This document shows, in pieces, positions 60,400-64,000 of a stretch of DNA of 64,000 nt (its first letter is position 1; every line of letters starts with the position of its first letter). The DNA is taken from positions 17,568,001 through 17,632,000 of the forward strand of contig CM062211.1 in assembly GCA_031216445.1 (NCBI GenBank), in the 5' to 3' direction. A program made the position numbers and the translations under genes. The notes under the pieces were generated by a model. It did not search any database and was not told where the DNA came from. It worked only from the letters and a program-made list of their open reading frames with translations. Source of the stretch: Lateolabrax maculatus. Its lineage: Eukaryota; Chordata; Actinopteri; Acropomatiformes; Lateolabracidae.

Positions 60400-63300
60400 T
60401 CAACACCAAAACACCCTCCCTCCCTGTGTTCTGTCTGGTCATCCTTCCTCCCTGCTAGTTTCTCTCTCCTTCAGCAACTCTGAGTGGTTGTTATGTTTGG
60501 GGCTTTGTCAGATACCTATAATTTGGATTGTAGTTGCTTGCAAGGGTTGTTTTCAAAAGTGGGACAGAAAAATTATCTTAAAGACCACGGTAGTCTCACA
60601 AGAAATGTGAAATATTACATGAATTGCATTGTTTTGTACTGTATTGTGAATGCTCTACCTCATCTTTAAATCATCTTATTGATAAAGACCTAATACTTAA
60701 TAATACTAACATATTGCATGTTTGTGCACGTGGGCAAGTTTGCTCTGTAGTGCGACTAGTGGACAAAAACTCAACAGGGTACTTTTAATGTTGTATTTGC
60801 ATCATCAACACAAAGATTACATTAGTTTCTTTTCCCCATAAACTCGCAGGAGAGTTTAGATTAGTTTTAAGTTTGCAGTGAGGAGTATCTGCAGATCTTC
60901 CTCTCAGGCAGGCCCCAACAAGCCCCTCCAATCCGAGGGTTCGGGCAGTCTGTTTGTAGTCTGAAAAGGTTGTTGCTGTAATGCAAGCATATCATGTAAA
61001 AGATGAAACAGAAGAATAAGAAACTGCAGGTTCCTAGCTGTGAGATTGAATGTTTCACTGGGAATCACTGGAGGTTTTACTCTCCAGTAAACTAATTTTT
61101 GTTGTTGGCAGTGCAGAAAAGCTTCTAAGAGCAGGGAAAATTAAAACTGTCCATTTAAACCCAGACGACGTTGATCAATAGCATAATATGTAAGTAATTA
61201 AACTTGCACCATATTCATCATGTCCGAGCCGGACGTGACACTGACTGGCTGGCATCCGATTTTTAATAAAAAGTCCAGTATTGACAGACGGATGTGGTTT
61301 AAATCTAATACACAGGCACACAAGGAGGAGCAATAAATACAGTACGCTCTCAAACGCACACTTTTAAAACATTGAATCAATAGTGGCATAATGACAGATC
61401 ATTAAGTGGTTGGCCCTGGGTTTCTTTATAATTTTTTAACAGCGTTTTTAAACCTACACAACGAAAAAGGGCCAGCTAGAGTCGGATGGTGGAAAAGACG
61501 GATGATGAGGACGGTGAATTAATTGCTGAATGAGGCGAGGCAAGACAAAAGGAGAGCTGACACAGAGAGGGAGAAATTGAACGGGAGGTTAGGAGAGTGA
61601 TGGGCAGATGGACAGTAAAAAGGTGGAGTAGAGCACTCCAGCACGCTCGAGGGCAAAGCAATAAACGGGCTGCAGTTAAAAACCAATACCTGCTTATTAA
61701 CTTCCCCACTCTCCTGGCTTGTAAAAAGCCAGTGGAACAATGTTTGTGTTGGCACTCTTCCCCTCCCCTCGCTGTATCTCTCCTTCCAAACCCAAGGCCC
61801 TAACAGGGAGAGATGCAATCAGAGTGGAAAGCTGGGCGGGGGCCAAATTGGAGAAAAGGGCACCGGTATTGGCAGCGCCGACCGGCAGCCATGTTGGTTT
61901 AGGGCAGGCACAGTTGAACGGCTGCCATTGTGGGTTTTTTTGTTTAGGAGGGGAGACGGCGAGGACGAGAGCAACGGATTGAGGTTCTCTGCCAGCTCCC
62001 AGCCTCTCCACGTCTCTCTCTCTCTCCATCACTCTTCAGCTGTCTATGCTGAAGATTTGTCAGCCGTCTGACAGCGCGTGGATACCAAATGTATGCATAT
62101 GTGATTTAATGCATGCAGAAAGTGTATATTCGTGACAGCGCCAGACCTGTCTGTCATACCTCAGGGATGAAATAATGTTCCCACAGCATACACAGGTCGG
62201 AACAGGAACTGGATGTTGCCTCGCTGAGGCGTCTTGTTCTCAGTTTTCAGGTTTTTGGAGTATATTGGTCCCGTCACGCCCACAAGTTGTCGTGTCTCGA
62301 GCTGTAAGGAGACTCTGATCGCTGTAGTTTCTGGTGAACAAGGTCATCTGGTGATGCGAGAAAAATGTGTTATAGAAGAATCTTGGGAACTCATTACTGA
62401 TATTACAGTTAACCTTGTACTGTATGTAAAAGATTTCACGTTTTAAGTGTTTTTATACAGCTTTTGCAAAGAAACATGGGGCCGTTTTTACACTTTGGTT
62501 TCTGCACCGAGATATAAGGTGTTAATCAGTGAGATTTGGAGGTGCTGGTAATTTCAGACCAGAGTGTTGAGACTGGACGTCCACATTCACACAAGACACC
62601 TTCATTTTTCACTCAGTTCACCTGACGTTGTTAATCCTGTAACACCCATACTTCAGCTGGACTCGAGCGTCGCTACAGAGCACAACACATAAATCAACAG
62701 CTGGATTCTAATTCTAATTTTAGGAAAAATGAAAGAAATAATTATCAGATTTGTTTTCAATAAAAAACTAAACTGATGAGTCATCTGTATGACATACACA
62801 TGGAGTCTTTTGAGTGAGGATGGGTAAGCAAAATTGTTTCTCAAAGAACAACAGCTTTCACTGAAGTTGTTTTCTAATGACCTGCTAATGAAGCTCTGGG
62901 GGGGTGGAGACAAAGCGTGTGTGTCTGTCTGCGTTGCCTGGAGAGCCGTGCGTTCGTCTCGCCAACTCTTAATAGCACTGAATACGCTTCTTTTCACACA
63001 CACACACACAAACCCCCACCATTACCCATCTATCGTCGAAAAACATGCCCTGTACCCCTGGAGCGATTTAAAGCCATAAGACCCAACCCCTGCTGCATGG
63101 ACTGATCCACACCCCTGCATGACTCTTTGGCACACACACACACACACTTGCACACACACTGTTATGAGCACACAAGCATATGCCCCAGCACAGTCTGACT
63201 TTATTACATTACATTTTTTTTCTCTTTCACTGTTTTTTTTTTGTGTGTGTGTTAAATTTCCCCCTCCTGATCCACTCGGAGACGCACCCCCCACCCTCCA

Positions 63301-63400
63301 CACTAACACAGCACACACGCTGAGACGCGCGCACACCAATAACAACACGCGGCGAGTTAAAGCTTGTCAGCCAGCCTGTCAGACAAGGTTGTTTGAGATT
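60400..63400. other. Intron 3 segment without gene
   Basis: No gene, exon or clear transposon was recognised. Short CA runs occur at about 62996-63010 and 63130-63160. The stretch 61780-61980 is GC-rich and contains GGCAGCGCCGACCGGCAGCC, a possible regulatory island. Confidence 0.4.
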
Positions 63401-63467
63401 TTCCACTAAATTGAACTCTTTCATTAGTGGCTGACAGATGTCTAAATGCCCAGTACACCCCCCCTCC

Positions 63468-63490
63468 TCCACCCACCCACCCACCCACCA
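63468..63490. repeat. CACC tetranucleotide repeat
   Basis: About six CACC units between C-rich flanks. A poly-C run of about 12 lies further on at 63774-63786. Confidence 0.85.
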
Positions 63491-63868
63491 CCACCCCTGA
63501 CACCCGCCAAGATGGCCCCGGGGCCGCTGTTCTCCATCTGAAGCTGGGTGGAGGGAGGAGGAGGGTGGCGGGGATAGAGAGATGGAAGGATGAAGGGAGG
63601 GGTGAGAGCTAATCTAGGACGTGTCCTCTGGAGTGCCCTCCAGCTTAGAGAAGTTCACTCCTTAATGCTCGTTTTCTTTCTTTTCTCAGTGTCTCTACCT
63701 CTTGCCCTCTCTCCATCCATCCCTCCCTCTCTCTGCTTTTTCTCTTTTGTCTTGTTCAATCTCTCTTTCCATCCCCCCCCCCCCCCGTCTCTTCCTCTCT
63801 CGCTTTGTGAAAATGGATGAAAAGCTCTTTGATTCACAGTTTCTCTCAAGGATATTTCACTCTGGCAG

Positions 63869-64000
63869 TGAGGCGGAGGGGAGGGGAGGAACGAGAGGGA
63901 GGGGGAGGGGGTTCGGGGCGGAGGCTGGGGGGGGGGCCTTCAGACGTGATCAGTCGAGCCCCGTCCTCCACGTGGGCGGATCAGAGCGTTTGTCGAGCGC
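63869..64000 (+). promoter_or_regulatory. G-rich, CpG-containing stretch at window end
   Basis: GGAGGGGAGGGGAGG (from 63875), GGGAGGGGGAGGGGG and a run of ten G near 63928 give several potential G-quadruplex motifs, followed by CpG-containing sequence with a CACGTG E-box (63971). It could be the edge of a CpG island or internal promoter, but it is cut by the window end. Confidence 0.3.

Larger units (their letters stand above)
58981..64000 (+). other. celf2: celf2 intron 3, partial
   Basis: The sequence downstream of the exon 3 donor has no match by eye to the next expected coding exon (peptide MHHPIQMKPAD), so intron 3 runs at least 5 kb and leaves the window. It opens with a long TG tract (59069-59138). 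It also holds a GC-balanced unique stretch at about 59930-60370, a CACC tetranucleotide run near 63468-63490, a poly-C run near 63774-63786, and a G-rich, CpG-containing stretch at the window end. No gene was found. Confidence 0.88.

Overview
The window is vertebrate genomic DNA, most likely from a spiny-rayed teleost fish. It carries the 5' portion of one gene on the + strand, celf2 (CUGBP Elav-like family member 2, an RNA-binding splicing and translation regulator). Three coding exons are seen: exon 1 (508-584), exon 2 (46480-46676) and exon 3 (58898-58980). They join in frame (77 + 197 + 83 nt = 119 codons) and give the short N-terminal leader plus the first two thirds or so of RRM1, with RNP2 in exon 2 and RNP1 spanning the exon 2/3 junction. 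The rest of the gene lies beyond position 64000. The fish assignment is an inference from the teleost-like CELF2 residues, the very dense CA/TG microsatellites and several repeat families that I recognise from percomorph fish genomes.

Layout. Positions 1-507 are the promoter flank and 5' UTR: a TATA-like A/T tract, a start-stop uORF, a 66-codon uORF and a CA repeat. Intron 1 (585-46479, about 46 kb) and intron 2 (46677-58897, about 12 kb) hold no convincing additional gene. They contain dinucleotide microsatellites, a tRNA-derived SINE (about 13561-13699), a 183-bp hAT-type MITE with a perfect 8-bp target duplication (19276-19458) nested in older repeats, a Tc1-like remnant (about 25632-25990), and further dispersed teleost repeats. 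Two GACTTG-rich elements lie in opposite orientations, one of them bordered by a 43-bp near-perfect palindrome. Between the repeats are GC/CpG-rich or homeodomain-site-rich islands that may be conserved enhancers. Intron 3 starts at 58981 and runs off the window.

Biology. CELF proteins bind GU-rich RNA. Exon 3, whose 83-nt length means skipping would shift the frame, is flanked on both sides by UG-repeat tracts in the sense transcript, and the long dinucleotide tracts of the locus are more often TG than CA on the coding strand. This fits possible autoregulation of celf2 splicing and is the most testable idea here. No novel gene system, CRISPR array, rRNA or functional tRNA gene was found. Most other open frames are by-products of CA repeats, GC-rich DNA or transposon remnants. 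No database search was possible; the repeat-family names other than the SINE, the MITE and the microsatellites rest on recognition by eye.
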